Assembly (NCBI GenBank): GCA_023436395.1
Contig: JAEZJJ010000115.1
Location: 62,001-126,000 of the forward strand
From: Bacillota bacterium
GTDB taxonomy: Bacteria; Bacillota; Clostridia; Lachnospirales; Cellulosilyticaceae
Length of the DNA: 64,000 nt
Direction: 5' to 3'
This document shows positions 8,945-17,801 of this stretch, piece after piece. The position numbers were made by a program, and so were the translations under genes. Numbering within the stretch: the stretch's first letter is position 1; each line of letters starts with the position of its first letter. A model generated the notes under the pieces. It did not search any database. It saw nothing but the letters and a program-made list of their open reading frames with translations, and had not been told where the DNA came from.

Positions 8945-10774
8945 TTATTCTACTGTTACTGATTTTGCCAAGTTTCTTGGTTTATCAACATCATTACCTC
9001 TTGCAATAGATACATAGTACGAAATTAATTGTGTAGGAATAACGGATAATACTGGCATGAGTAAATCGTCTGCATTTGGAATATAAATGACATCGTCAGC
9101 CACTTTAGCTACTTCTGTGTCATCTTTTCTTGTAATTGCAATAACAAAAGCACCTCTTGCTTTCACTTCTTTAATATTAGAAATCATTTTTTCTTCTAGT
9201 GCTTTTTGTGTCACTACACAAAGTACAGGAGTTCCTTCATCAATAAGTGCAATCGGACCATGCTTTAATTCACCAGCAGCAAATGCTTCTGTATAGATAT
9301 AAGAAATTTCTTTTAACTTAAGTGCTGCTTCTCTTGCAGTTGTATAGTCTACCCCTCTACCTAGATAAAAGGCACTCTGTGCTTCTTTCATATCCATAGC
9401 TACTTTTTCAATCTTATCTTTATCTACTAAAATTTCTTCTACAAGAAGTGCTAGAGCTTCAATTTTTTCAATTGTAGCATGGTAAGTTTCTAAAGTAATT
9501 GTTGATTTTTTATACGCAAAATCTAAAGCGATCATATAGAATGCAATCATCTGTGCTGTATAAGCTTTAGTAGAAGCTACAGCTATTTCTGGTCCTGCCC
9601 ATGTATAAAATACATCATGAGCTTCTCTTGCTACTGACGAACCTACTACATTAGTAATGGCAAGTACTCTGGCACCTTTAGCCTTAGCAAGTTTCATAGC
9701 AGCTAAAGTATCTGCTGTTTCACCAGATTGAGAAACTACAATAAGCATTGTATGTTCATCAATAAATGGATCACTGTATCTAAATTCTGATGCAATATCC
9801 ACTTCAACTGGTACTTTTGCTAATTTTTCAATCGCATATTTCCCTACAAGACCTGCATGATATGCTGTTCCACAGGCAACTATATACATCTTGCTAATAC
9901 CCTCTAAGTCTTGTTTAGCTAACTTAATATCATCTAAACGAATCATTCCCTGCTCATCAAGTCTTCTAGTCAGTGTATCTCTAATGGCTTGTGGTTGATC
10001 ATAAATCTCCTTCATCATAAAGTGATCAAAACCACATTTAGAGGCAGCTTCAATATCCCATTCTACCACTTTCATTTCTTTATTTATCATATTTTGGTCA
10101 CCATCTAAAATAGTTAGTTCACCATCTTTTACATATACAACTTCATTATTCTCCAAGTAATAAACATTTCTTGTATACTTTAATATAGCTGGTACATCTG
10201 AGGCAATAAAATATTCACCTTCACCAACACCCACAATCAGTGGACTCTCTTTTCTTACTGCCACTAATTCTCCTGGATGATTTGCTGAAATAACTCCCAA
10301 TGCATAAGCTCCTCTAAACTGTTCAACAGCTTTATAAACTGCAGCTAATAAATCCCCGTCATAGAATTTATCAATTAAATGTACAGCTACTTCAGTATCC
10401 GTTTCTGATTTAAACGTATATCCATCTGCAATAAGCATTTCACGTAGTTCCATATAATTTTCAATAATTCCATTATGCACTACAGCAATTGTTTCCTTTG
10501 CATTTAAATGCGGATGCGAATTCACATCTGATGGTGCACCATGTGTTGCCCAACGTGTATGACCGATACCAACATTGCCAAGAATGGGTGAGTTCTCAAG
10601 AATTTCTTCTAACCCACTTAATCTTCCTTGTTTTTTAGCCCAGCTGATTGTTTCTTTTCCATTGACAACAGCAATTCCAGCAGAGTCATAACCTCTGTAT
10701 TCAAGCTTTTCTAATCCATCAATAATAATATTTGATGCTTGCTTTGAACCAATATAACCTACAATTCCGCACAT
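8945..10774 (-). CDS. glmS: Glutamine--fructose-6-phosphate aminotransferase (isomerizing)
   Basis: Makes glucosamine-6-phosphate from fructose-6-phosphate and glutamine, the first step toward UDP-GlcNAc for peptidoglycan. The protein is full length (609 residues). The N-terminal class II glutaminase begins MCGIVGYIG with nucleophile Cys2, and carries RWATHGAPSD and a NGIIENY block. Two SIS sugar-isomerase domains follow (about 285-420 with SQSGETADT; about 455-590), and the C-terminus ends PRNLAKSVTVE as in active enzymes. An AGGAGG site lies upstream of the ATG. The gene stands alone, behind a glmS ribozyme and before a strong terminator, so its mRNA should be destabilised when glucosamine-6-phosphate accumulates. 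Confidence 0.98.
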   Translation of the reverse strand: MCGIVGYIGSKQASNIIIDGLEKLEYRGYDSAGIAVVNGKETISWAKKQGRLSGLEEILENSPILGNVGIGHTRWATHGAPSDVNSHPHLNAKETIAVVHNGIIENYMELREMLIADGYTFKSETDTEVAVHLIDKFYDGDLLAAVYKAVEQFRGAYALGVISANHPGELVAVRKESPLIVGVGEGEYFIASDVPAILKYTRNVYYLENNEVVYVKDGELTILDGDQNMINKEMKVVEWDIEAASKCGFDHFMMKEIYDQPQAIRDTLTRRLDEQGMIRLDDIKLAKQDLEGISKMYIVACGTAYHAGLVGKYAIEKLAKVPVEVDIASEFRYSDPFIDEHTMLIVVSQSGETADTLAAMKLAKAKGARVLAITNVVGSSVAREAHDVFYTWAGPEIAVASTKAYTAQMIAFYMIALDFAYKKSTITLETYHATIEKIEALALLVEEILVDKDKIEKVAMDMKEAQSAFYLGRGVDYTTAREAALKLKEISYIYTEAFAAGELKHGPIALIDEGTPVLCVVTQKALEEKMISNIKEVKARGAFVIAITRKDDTEVAKVADDVIYIPNADDLLMPVLSVIPTQLISYYVSIARGNDVDKPRNLAKSVTVE

Positions 10775-10797
10775 AATAAATAAACCTCCTGATATTA

Positions 10798-10966
10798 GAA
10801 ATAAAATCAGGGAAATTCACGACAAACCCTTTGTCCTAAAAATTACTTTCTAGTTTTGTTAGTTTGTTTAGGGTGTGACCCCTCTAGAGCATCCGCCGAA
10901 TTTTCGATCACTCTAGTCCTCGTCAACTTATTGTTTTTTGTATATAACACTAAGTTCTGGCGCTTT
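10798..10966 (-). ncRNA. glmS ribozyme/riboswitch
   Basis: On the minus strand the leader contains AGCGCCAGAACT at the expected self-cleavage point (10964-10953; scissile bond before GCGCC), then AGTTGACGAGGA, then TTCGGCGGATGCTC, which are the conserved P1/P2.1 core blocks of the glucosamine-6-phosphate-activated ribozyme. A following pairing region (about 10800-10860) ends 20 bases before the AGGAGG of glmS. The order, spacing and position match the family. Cleavage exposes a 5' hydroxyl end for RNase J decay in Firmicutes. Confidence 0.96.
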
Positions 10967-10989
10967 TTATTTTCTATTTCCCTTTGCCC

Positions 10990-10995
10990 ATTATA
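10990..10995 (-). promoter_or_regulatory. Predicted glmS promoter -10 element
   Basis: A TATAAT hexamer (in context GGTATAATGG) lies about 25 bases upstream of the ribozyme cleavage site on the minus strand. No convincing -35 hexamer is present at 17-bp spacing, so start-site placement is approximate. Confidence 0.6.
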
Positions 10996-11071
10996 CCATA
11001 ATAATATATGAATGCTAGCCTAAAATATAAAGTTATCCTTTTTTTATAATTTAAAACATTAAGACAAAAAC

Positions 11072-11106
11072 AAAAACTGCCATTTATACCTACTTGGCAG
11101 TTTTTT
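11072..11106 (-). terminator. Terminator of the Pro-rich repeat protein gene
   Basis: AAAAACTGCCA / TGGCAGTTTTTT hairpin with a 9-base loop, ending 10 bases past the stop codon of the repeat protein gene. A and T runs on both sides could make it bidirectional. Confidence 0.9.
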
Positions 11107-11116
11107 GTTCAAATAC

Positions 11117-11794
11117 TTATTTTTGTGGAAGCCAGTCTTTAATAGTTTGTTTTATAGCTGATTTTAACTGTTTACTTTGTTCACATGTAATTTGTTTATT
11201 TTTAACACCTTCATCTACGACTTTATTATACTCTTTGATGATTGCTTTCTTAAACTTTCGAGTTGATATTTTTTCTATCCTTAAAACATCCTCTAGTTTT
11301 TTACCCTCTTTAATATAAGTAGTAAGTTTAGCTTCATCCACACCAAATCTTCCTAGGGTAGTGGCAATCACTTTAAAATTATCTAGCATAAATGGTTTTT
11401 GTTTTTGACTACCAGGTTTACACTTTGATTTCATCTTACAACTTGGTGCTGGCTTAGTATCTGGTGTCACTATAGGGGTTGGAACTGGCTTGGTACTTGG
11501 CATTACTGTTGGCGCAGGTGCTGGTTTTGCACTTGGCATTGCTGTTGGAGTTGGTGCTGGCTTAGCACTTGGTATTGCTGTTGGAGTTGGTGCTGGCTTA
11601 GCACTTGGCATTACTGTTGGAGTCGGTACTGGTTTTGCACTTGGCATTACTGTTGGTGCTGGTGCTGGCTTAGCACTTGGCATTGCTGTTGGAGTTGGTG
11701 TTGGTACATTTCTATTAACTGAGGCAAAATTTGTACTTGCTAATATACTTATTATTAGGGCAATCGTTATTCCTTGCCACTTTTGGTTTTTCAT
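11117..11794 (-). CDS. Secreted protein with seven Pro-Thr-Ala-Lys repeats and a helical C-terminal domain
   Basis: 225 residues. Signal peptide at 1-25 (basic MKNQK, hydrophobic IALIISILAS). Seven tandem 12-residue units of the form PTPTAMPSAKPA occupy residues 33-116, an extended Pro-rich region typical of wall-spanning linkers. A short Cys/Lys-rich segment follows (SCKMKSKCKPGSQKQK), then a helical domain of about 90 residues with many Lys. No sortase motif or membrane anchor is present. I do not recognise the C-terminal domain; it could bind a cell-surface partner. The ribosome binding site is AGGAGG. It is a single-gene unit with its own terminator. The repeat number is expected to vary between strains because units are near identical at DNA level. 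Confidence 0.8.
   Translation of the reverse strand: MKNQKWQGITIALIISILASTNFASVNRNVPTPTPTAMPSAKPAPAPTVMPSAKPVPTPTVMPSAKPAPTPTAIPSAKPAPTPTAMPSAKPAPAPTVMPSTKPVPTPIVTPDTKPAPSCKMKSKCKPGSQKQKPFMLDNFKVIATTLGRFGVDEAKLTTYIKEGKKLEDVLRIEKISTRKFKKAIIKEYNKVVDEGVKNKQITCEQSKQLKSAIKQTIKDWLPQK
11447..11698 (-). repeat. Seven tandem 36-bp in-frame coding repeats
   Basis: Seven consecutive 36-bp units encode the PTPTAMPSAKPA-type repeat. Unit sequences differ at only a few positions (Ala/Val, Thr/Ala, Met/Ile swaps). The length is an exact multiple of three, so unit loss or gain keeps frame. Confidence 0.9.
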
Positions 11795-11962
11795 AATAAA
11801 CCTCCTAATTATTAAATATTAATATTATCATATGGAAATCCATTTTTTCTATACTGTCAATATAAGGTAGCTTTTTGACCTATACATATTTATACAGAAA
11901 TTGGACATATTAAAATTAATCTTTAAAAATGATTAAAAAGTTTTATGAATGAGGTGTTCAAA

Positions 11963-12157
11963 ATGATTAAACACTTATTATGTACAAATTGTGGTTATGA
12001 TATGGTCGGAGCTGAATATATTTCTAATACAGTAGATTCTTCTTTATGCAACGATGGACCTATGTATAGTAATCATGCACTACTGGATCTTAATACTAGA
12101 CCTTATCATCAAATTGTCTGCCCTTATTGCCATACTACTGGACAATGGAGTAATTAA
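11963..12157 (+). CDS. Small zinc-ribbon-like protein
   Basis: 64 residues with two CxxC knuckles (LCTNCG near residue 7 and VCPYCH near residue 54), the spacing of a small zinc ribbon or rubredoxin-like fold. The ATG at 11963 was chosen because GAGGTG lies six bases upstream; an in-frame ATG at 11945 has no such site. The middle is polar and contains no known catalytic motif. Function unknown; it may bind nucleic acid or protein. It ends in a terminator shared with the convergent transglutaminase-like gene. Confidence 0.65.
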   Translation: MIKHLLCTNCGYDMVGAEYISNTVDSSLCNDGPMYSNHALLDLNTRPYHQIVCPYCHTTGQWSN

Positions 12158-12184
12158 AAAAGCATCCATCTGGATGCTTTTTTA
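12155..12184. terminator. Bidirectional terminator between convergent genes
   Basis: AAAAAAGCATCC / GGATGCTTTTTT with a 4-base loop, flanked by A and T runs, so it can serve both the zinc-ribbon gene and the transglutaminase-like gene. Confidence 0.92.
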
Positions 12185-12185
12185 A

Positions 12186-13487
12186 TTACTCTTCTATATA
12201 ATCAATCACTAAACAATCATATTTTTCTTCACAAAGATAATTAACCCCTCTACCCAATGCTTTTCCTAATTGTCTTAGGACTACCTCCTCTTGCCACTGC
12301 CATTTACTCTTATTTTGTAAAATAAGTGTTCCTTTATTACTTGAATCATTAGCAATTTTACGAAGGGCATTTTCTAGGTCACTTGGTTGAAGTACCTTAG
12401 TTACTTGCGGAATCACTAATGGGCTATATAAAAAAGTATAGGCCTTTGCCGTAGCTTTAGGATATTGACTCTTATCCCATGTATGATCTTTAGCCATATA
12501 ACTATCTTGTTCATTAATATAGCTATAAAACCCTAATAACTCTAAGCCTTGATCAGTCCACGTACTGTCTACATGATAGTATTCACCTTGAATCTTTATT
12601 AAATTCCAAGCATGACCTACACTTTCTCCTGTTGCATCTACAGAAGTCCCCAATACTAAGTGTGTAGGAACTCCCACAATATTCATTAAGTACATAAAGC
12701 TCTTTGCATAACCATCGCATACAATTGTTTGATTCTCATTAAAGGCCCCTTGTAAAGTATGAGTCATTGAAGTTGCATTAATACTTTGATCTTCATGAAG
12801 TGAATAAGTCACCCCATCTATTAATTGCATAAGTAACATATGTTCCATTTCATAATCTTTCATCTCTGGTTTTATGTAAGTATTGATAATATTGTACATT
12901 TTATTTATAGCCTGAGTATCATATTTTTTTAATGTATTGGTAACCTTAAGAGGATATTTAAGAGAGAGTTCCACACGGGTTTGATTGCCCTTTTCCTTAT
13001 GAACTGTTCCTGTATAATTGTTCAACATTAACATTGGATATTCCTGCTGTAAAATATCTATATAATTATTCAATACCTCTTGTACTTGATTAACTTCCAG
13101 TTTACTGTTAAATCTTAATGTTACATTACTTTGATAGTTCTCTATACAACTTTTAAGTATTTCTTTTAAATCACTTTCCTTAGTAATAGACCAATTGTTT
13201 TTAATCTCCCCTTTAATCTTAAAGGTAAGGACTCTTAAGCCAGTATCTTCATAGATGCTTAAATAATACGTCCCTGGTTTGGTCACTTTGGTTCCTGATA
13301 TAATAGGTATAGCAGTAGCACCATCACGACTTAACATAGCTTTAGAGCCAGAGAATTGAGCTACATAGCTCTTTCCGTCACATGATACGGGCGTAATAAT
13401 TTTTTCTTGAGCATAAAGAGTAGTACATAACCATAGGCTTAACACCATACCTAATATGATGCCTTTTAAATAGTGCTTTCTTCTCAC
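12186..13487 (-). CDS. Secreted transglutaminase-like (papain-fold) protein
   Basis: 433 residues with an N-terminal signal peptide (hydrophobic 8-26). The C-terminal half holds a transglutaminase-like core whose catalytic triad is visible: C257 in VCDGYAK, H292 in GHAWN, D307 in HVDSTW. Such secreted clostridial proteins are thought to act as proteases or cross-linkers at the cell surface; substrate unknown. The N-terminal 200 residues are unrecognised. The GTG start at 13487 has GAAGGTGAGAG upstream. The SulP gene ends only 30 bp upstream in the same direction, so the two may form an operon, though no functional link is evident. Confidence 0.85.
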   Translation of the reverse strand: MRRKHYLKGIILGMVLSLWLCTTLYAQEKIITPVSCDGKSYVAQFSGSKAMLSRDGATAIPIISGTKVTKPGTYYLSIYEDTGLRVLTFKIKGEIKNNWSITKESDLKEILKSCIENYQSNVTLRFNSKLEVNQVQEVLNNYIDILQQEYPMLMLNNYTGTVHKEKGNQTRVELSLKYPLKVTNTLKKYDTQAINKMYNIINTYIKPEMKDYEMEHMLLMQLIDGVTYSLHEDQSINATSMTHTLQGAFNENQTIVCDGYAKSFMYLMNIVGVPTHLVLGTSVDATGESVGHAWNLIKIQGEYYHVDSTWTDQGLELLGFYSYINEQDSYMAKDHTWDKSQYPKATAKAYTFLYSPLVIPQVTKVLQPSDLENALRKIANDSSNKGTLILQNKSKWQWQEEVVLRQLGKALGRGVNYLCEEKYDCLVIDYIEE

Positions 13488-13517
13488 CTCTCACCTTCTT
13501 CTTTATATTACATTTGA

Positions 13518-15161
13518 TTAACCTACTAACTTTTCTTTTTCAATGGCCATAATACTCTGTTCAACACTCCAAAAGAAATTATTTTCTCCTACAGACCTTG
13601 TTAACCCACTTCTTTCCATAAGTTGCTTTACTTTTGGTTGTAGTCCTGAAAAGAATATTTTTGTACCTTGTTCTTTAAAACTCATATGTAGTTCATTAAA
13701 AAGTTGTGTTCCTGTAGCATCTAACAACGGCACTCCCCGCATAGAGAAAATAATATACTCCAAATCAGTTAACCCACTCACTTCTTCTTTAATCTTCTCT
13801 GTTGTTGTAAAGAAAACGGGACCTGTTAAATAAACTACTTTTGTTTTCTCATGATTATGTTTTGTACAAATGCCATTAGCCGCTAATCTTTCTGGATCAA
13901 TATCACTTAAATTAATTTCAATTCCTGAAATATTAATCACAAAAAATACTAGTGAAAAAATAATACCTACTAAGATAGCTACTGTTAAGTCAAAGGCTAC
14001 TGTTGCAAACATTGTAATACAAAATTGTGCAATAGCCGTCTTTAGCTTTTTATTAAACATAAAATGAATACTCTCCCATTCATTCATACGCCAAGCTGTC
14101 ACCATAAGTACACCTGCTAAAGCTGATAAAGGAATTTGAGACATAATATCTCCCAATAAAAACATTGAAATCAACAGTCCTACTGCATGAAATATTCCTG
14201 TTAATCTTGTTTGTGCACCTGATTTAATAGCTACACTTGTACGAGCAATTGCTGCTGTAGAAGGCACACCACCAAAAAATGGAATAATCATATTTCCAAT
14301 ACCTTGTGCCACTAATTCTCGGTCTGCATTCAATTTCTCATCCTTCATACGCCCTGCTGAAGCACCACATAATAAACTTTCTATCATACCTAGTGCTGCA
14401 ATGCTAATGGCCGCACTCAAAAGTGAATTAACTTTCTCTATCGATAAGGCTGATAAACTAAGTCTAGCTACAGGAAGTAATGTTTTAGGTATGTCTCCTA
14501 CCACAGCTACTTCTTTATTTAGAATGATGCTTACTATTAATGCCACAACAATCCCTACTAGTGAGGAAGGTACCTTAGCATTCCACTTCTTTGGCCATGC
14601 TAACATAATGACCACTACAAGTATTCCTAACCCTACAGCATAATAATTAGGTTGAAAACCTAAAGTTCCATAAGATAGTAACTTTTCAATATTATTGTTT
14701 CCTTGAGAAGTAACTCCAAAGAAATTATCAATTTGTCCCAACGCAATAATAATTGCAATCCCTGATGTAAATCCTGTAATGACAGGACTAGGAATAAGAG
14801 AAACAAATTTCCCAAGTTTTAATAGTCCGGCAATGAGTAGTATTACTCCTGCTAATAGCGTTGCAATAAATACACCTTCCATTTGATATTGAGCTACAAG
14901 ACCAATTAAAATAGCCGTCATAGCCCCTGTTGGCCCTGATATTTGATAAGAAGCCCCTGATAAAGCACTGATTAAAAGACCTGATAAAATTGCTGTAATA
15001 AGACCTGCTGCTGCATCTGCTCCACTGCTGACACCAAATGCTAAGGCTAATGGTAAAGCTACTGCTGTAACAGTTAGTCCTGCTAATACATCTTGCGATA
15101 GCTTCTTACCATTATATCCACTAAATTCTGTTTTGAGATCAACAACGTACTGTTTAAACAT
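13518..15161 (-). CDS. SulP family anion transporter with STAS domain
   Basis: 547 residues with the SulP architecture: about 12 membrane segments in residues 20-410 including the family signature region (ASYQISGPTGAMTAI near 70) and a cytoplasmic STAS domain from about 440 to 540 (KTKVVYLTGPVFF, FSMRGVPLLDATG). SulP proteins carry sulfate, bicarbonate or other anions; STAS tunes transport. Substrate cannot be told here: no sulfate-assimilation genes and no carbonic anhydrase are adjacent. The ribosome binding site is AAGGTGG. A 160-bp AT-rich gap separates it from the DUF815 ATPase. Confidence 0.93.
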   Translation of the reverse strand: MFKQYVVDLKTEFSGYNGKKLSQDVLAGLTVTAVALPLALAFGVSSGADAAAGLITAILSGLLISALSGASYQISGPTGAMTAILIGLVAQYQMEGVFIATLLAGVILLIAGLLKLGKFVSLIPSPVITGFTSGIAIIIALGQIDNFFGVTSQGNNNIEKLLSYGTLGFQPNYYAVGLGILVVVIMLAWPKKWNAKVPSSLVGIVVALIVSIILNKEVAVVGDIPKTLLPVARLSLSALSIEKVNSLLSAAISIAALGMIESLLCGASAGRMKDEKLNADRELVAQGIGNMIIPFFGGVPSTAAIARTSVAIKSGAQTRLTGIFHAVGLLISMFLLGDIMSQIPLSALAGVLMVTAWRMNEWESIHFMFNKKLKTAIAQFCITMFATVAFDLTVAILVGIIFSLVFFVINISGIEINLSDIDPERLAANGICTKHNHEKTKVVYLTGPVFFTTTEKIKEEVSGLTDLEYIIFSMRGVPLLDATGTQLFNELHMSFKEQGTKIFFSGLQPKVKQLMERSGLTRSVGENNFFWSVEQSIMAIEKEKLVG

Positions 15162-15321
15162 TTTTCCACCTTATTTCATTTAATAATTATATTTATAAAC
15201 TATAAACGTTTTTAGTATACAATTATTTTTTATATTTTTCTACAAAATATTATATTTTATTATTTTTTATAGAAAACTCCTAAGAAATAAAGGGTTGATG
15301 TCAATATTCTATGTAAATAGT

Positions 15322-16491
15322 CTAAAGTAATGATTGAATAAACTGCTTAGCAACTCTTCCAGAACGTCCACCATGAGCTAACTCCCATTGGATAGCTTTT
15401 TCTCTTAGCTTGCTAGGTTCTAAGGTAATATGATACTGCGCGGCTAAAGCCATAACAATTTCCAAATAAGCATTTTGTACTGGTGATGTAAACGTAAGAC
15501 TTAGTCCAAATCGATCTGCTAGAGAAAGTTTTTCTTGTCTTGTATCTGAAATATGTACATCTTGACCTTGTCTCTCTTCCCATGTTTCTCTAATGAGGTG
15601 TCTCCTATTAGATGTAGCATAAATAAGTACGTTTTGCGGCTTAACTTCTACCCCACCTTCAATAATAGCCTTCATATACTTATATTCTGTTTCAAATTCT
15701 TCAAAAGATAGATCATCCAGAAAAATAATATAGTATAATCCCCTATTTCTTAAAAGAGGCATTATCTGATTAAAATACATAAAGTCTGATTTTGACAAAT
15801 CTATTATACGCAACCCTTGATGATAATATTCATTTAATAATGCTTTTACCATAGATGATTTACCTGTGCCACTATCACCAAATAAAAGTGCATTATTAGC
15901 TGGTTTTCCTTGTATAAAGTTTTCTGTGTTTTTAATAAGTACCTCTTTCTGATAATTATAGCCAATCAATTCATCTAATCTAATAGGATCACATTCTCTT
16001 ATCCCTATAAGGCCTTTATCCTGTTGCCACTTAAATGCTTTATAAAGATTCATCGTTCCACAGCCATGCTGTCTATAATAAGTAATAAGTGTATGTAAAA
16101 ACTCCTCTGGACTTGGTTTTTTTTCTAACGCTTCATATAAAATAGAATAGGAAGGCCTATCTTCCCGTTTTTGATAAGTTATATCAAAAACATTACTACT
16201 GAAAAGTTGTAGAATTAATTCTAAATCTCTTATAGCTAATTCCTTAAGTTGTTCATCTATCTCTTCACCTTTTTTTTCTGCTGCTAAAGAAAATGCATTT
16301 TCATCATGGGCTATTAAAAAACACAGGTACATTTTAAAAATGTTTTGATCCAACTTCCAATGATAAGCTTCTTCTATAAGTTCACCAAGTATTGCATTAT
16401 ACAGCTGGGTATCACTTTTCTCTTGAAGTATATACATACCATTAATAATCATTTTTTCATTAAACCTTCTAAAAACTATGAATTGCATCAT
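15322..16491 (-). CDS. DUF815 family AAA-type ATPase
   Basis: 389 residues. A poorly conserved helical N-terminal region (about 1-190) precedes an ATPase core with Walker A GDSGTGKSS (near 206), Walker B IIFLDDLSFE (near 252), sensor ATSNRRHL and an arginine-bearing AHGGRSGRVAKQF tail. These are the marks of DUF815, a widespread single-gene family with unknown cellular role, often near envelope or motility genes. Cytoplasmic, with no membrane segment. It stands alone; divergent from the aminotransferase, sharing a 130-bp promoter region. Confidence 0.85.
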   Translation of the reverse strand: MMQFIVFRRFNEKMIINGMYILQEKSDTQLYNAILGELIEEAYHWKLDQNIFKMYLCFLIAHDENAFSLAAEKKGEEIDEQLKELAIRDLELILQLFSSNVFDITYQKREDRPSYSILYEALEKKPSPEEFLHTLITYYRQHGCGTMNLYKAFKWQQDKGLIGIRECDPIRLDELIGYNYQKEVLIKNTENFIQGKPANNALLFGDSGTGKSSMVKALLNEYYHQGLRIIDLSKSDFMYFNQIMPLLRNRGLYYIIFLDDLSFEEFETEYKYMKAIIEGGVEVKPQNVLIYATSNRRHLIRETWEERQGQDVHISDTRQEKLSLADRFGLSLTFTSPVQNAYLEIVMALAAQYHITLEPSKLREKAIQWELAHGGRSGRVAKQFIQSLL

Positions 16492-16554
16492 TTAACCTCC
16501 AATAATACTTTAATCATTTTTTATTATAAGCTATTATAGTATAGAATTTATACA

Positions 16555-16584
16555 TTGACTATTTAAAAAAGTCTTAATTATAAT
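16555..16584 (+). promoter_or_regulatory. Predicted promoter of the aminotransferase gene
   Basis: TTGACT at 16555-16560 and TATAAT at 16579-16584, 18-bp spacing, 40 bases before the start codon. Confidence 0.7.
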
Positions 16585-16623
16585 AAAAGGATAAATTCAT
16601 TTATTTAATAAGGAGATTAGCTT

Positions 16624-17793
16624 ATGATTGCAGACAAAATGAAACAACTTTCTTCTGCTATTTTTTCAGAACTTAATGAACAAAAAAACGTCCTAATTGC
16701 ATCAGGACGTTCTATTATTGATTTTAGTATTGGAACACCAGACTTTTCACCTTCAGAGCGGATTATGAAACTCCTTTCCGAAGCCGCATTAGATCCTCTC
16801 AATTACCGCTATGCTATTTCTGATACTCAAGAACTCATTGAAGCTGTGTGTTATTGGTATAAGAATCGTTATGAAGTTACATTAGAAAATAGTGAAGTTA
16901 CTTCTTTATTAGGTTCACAAAGTGGCTTTACTGAACTCGCACTTTGTCTCATTAATCCTGGAGACGTAGTACTTGTCCCAAGTCCTAGTTATCCTATTTT
17001 CACCATTGGTCCTCACTTAGCAGGTGCAGTCTTACATAAGATGCCACTTTTAAAAGAAAATGATTATTTAATTGACTTTAATGCCATTCCAAAAGACATT
17101 GCTCAAAAGGCTAAGTTTATGATTGTTTCTTATCCTAATAATCCTACTGCCGCTACTGCACCTAGAAGTTTTTATGAAGATTTAGTAGCTTTTGCTCAGC
17201 GCTATCATATTATTGTACTCCATGACAACGCCTATAGTGAATTAGTCTTTAACGCTACTGAAGGTGAAAGTTTTCTCAGTATTCCTGGTGCTAAAGAAAT
17301 AGGAATTGAATTTAATTCGCTCTCTAAAACTTATAGCATTCCTGGATGTCGTATTGCCTTTGCTTTAGGAAACAAAAAAATCATATCCGCTTTAAAAACA
17401 TTAAAATCTCATGTGGATTATGGAATGTTTCTACCTTTTCAAAAAGTAGCTGTCTCACTTTTAAAGGATTCGCAAGATGAAGCCCGTTACATTCATACCT
17501 TATATCAATCAAGAGGTAACTTCCTCATTCAAGGTTTAAAGGATTTAGGTTGGGATATTCCACTTCCTCAAGGAAGTATGTTTATTTGGGCACCACTTCC
17601 TAACCACTACACGTCCTCTATGCAATTCACCCAGGACTTAATGAATTTGGCAGGTGTAGTAGTTGTCCCAGGGATTAGTTTTGGTGCAGAAGGTGAAGGA
17701 TATGTCCGTATCGCATTGGTTCAAAATCAGGAAGCTATGCTTACTGCACTCTCTCAAATTAAGCATAGTGGTATTTTAAACCCAGCGCTTTAA
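16624..17793 (+). CDS. PLP-dependent class I/II aminotransferase
   Basis: 389 residues, fold type I aminotransferase of the alanine/aspartate/diaminopimelate type. Visible marks: substrate segment DFSIGTPDFSPS near 38, YPNNPTA near 171, the PLP lysine in NSLSKTYSIPGCRIAF near 236-240, and the carboxylate-binding Arg in GYVRIAL near the end. It transfers an amino group between an amino acid and a 2-oxo acid; exact substrates are unclear (LL-diaminopimelate aminotransferase-like and MalY/PatB-like enzymes share these motifs). AAGGAG lies upstream of the start. It is monocistronic and its stop is 8 bp from that of the convergent L,D-transpeptidase gene. Confidence 0.92.
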   Translation: MIADKMKQLSSAIFSELNEQKNVLIASGRSIIDFSIGTPDFSPSERIMKLLSEAALDPLNYRYAISDTQELIEAVCYWYKNRYEVTLENSEVTSLLGSQSGFTELALCLINPGDVVLVPSPSYPIFTIGPHLAGAVLHKMPLLKENDYLIDFNAIPKDIAQKAKFMIVSYPNNPTAATAPRSFYEDLVAFAQRYHIIVLHDNAYSELVFNATEGESFLSIPGAKEIGIEFNSLSKTYSIPGCRIAFALGNKKIISALKTLKSHVDYGMFLPFQKVAVSLLKDSQDEARYIHTLYQSRGNFLIQGLKDLGWDIPLPQGSMFIWAPLPNHYTSSMQFTQDLMNLAGVVVVPGISFGAEGEGYVRIALVQNQEAMLTALSQIKHSGILNPAL

Positions 17794-17801
17794 AACTTGT
17801 T

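Noticed and set aside
11447..11698. Possible CRISPR array, since units are 36 bp
   Set aside because: Units are contiguous with no spacers and encode an in-frame Pro-rich protein with a signal peptide.
11490..11822. Antisense frame of 110 residues with Gly/Ala/Val repeats
   Set aside because: It is the mirror of the tandem repeats of the real gene and lacks a ribosome binding site.
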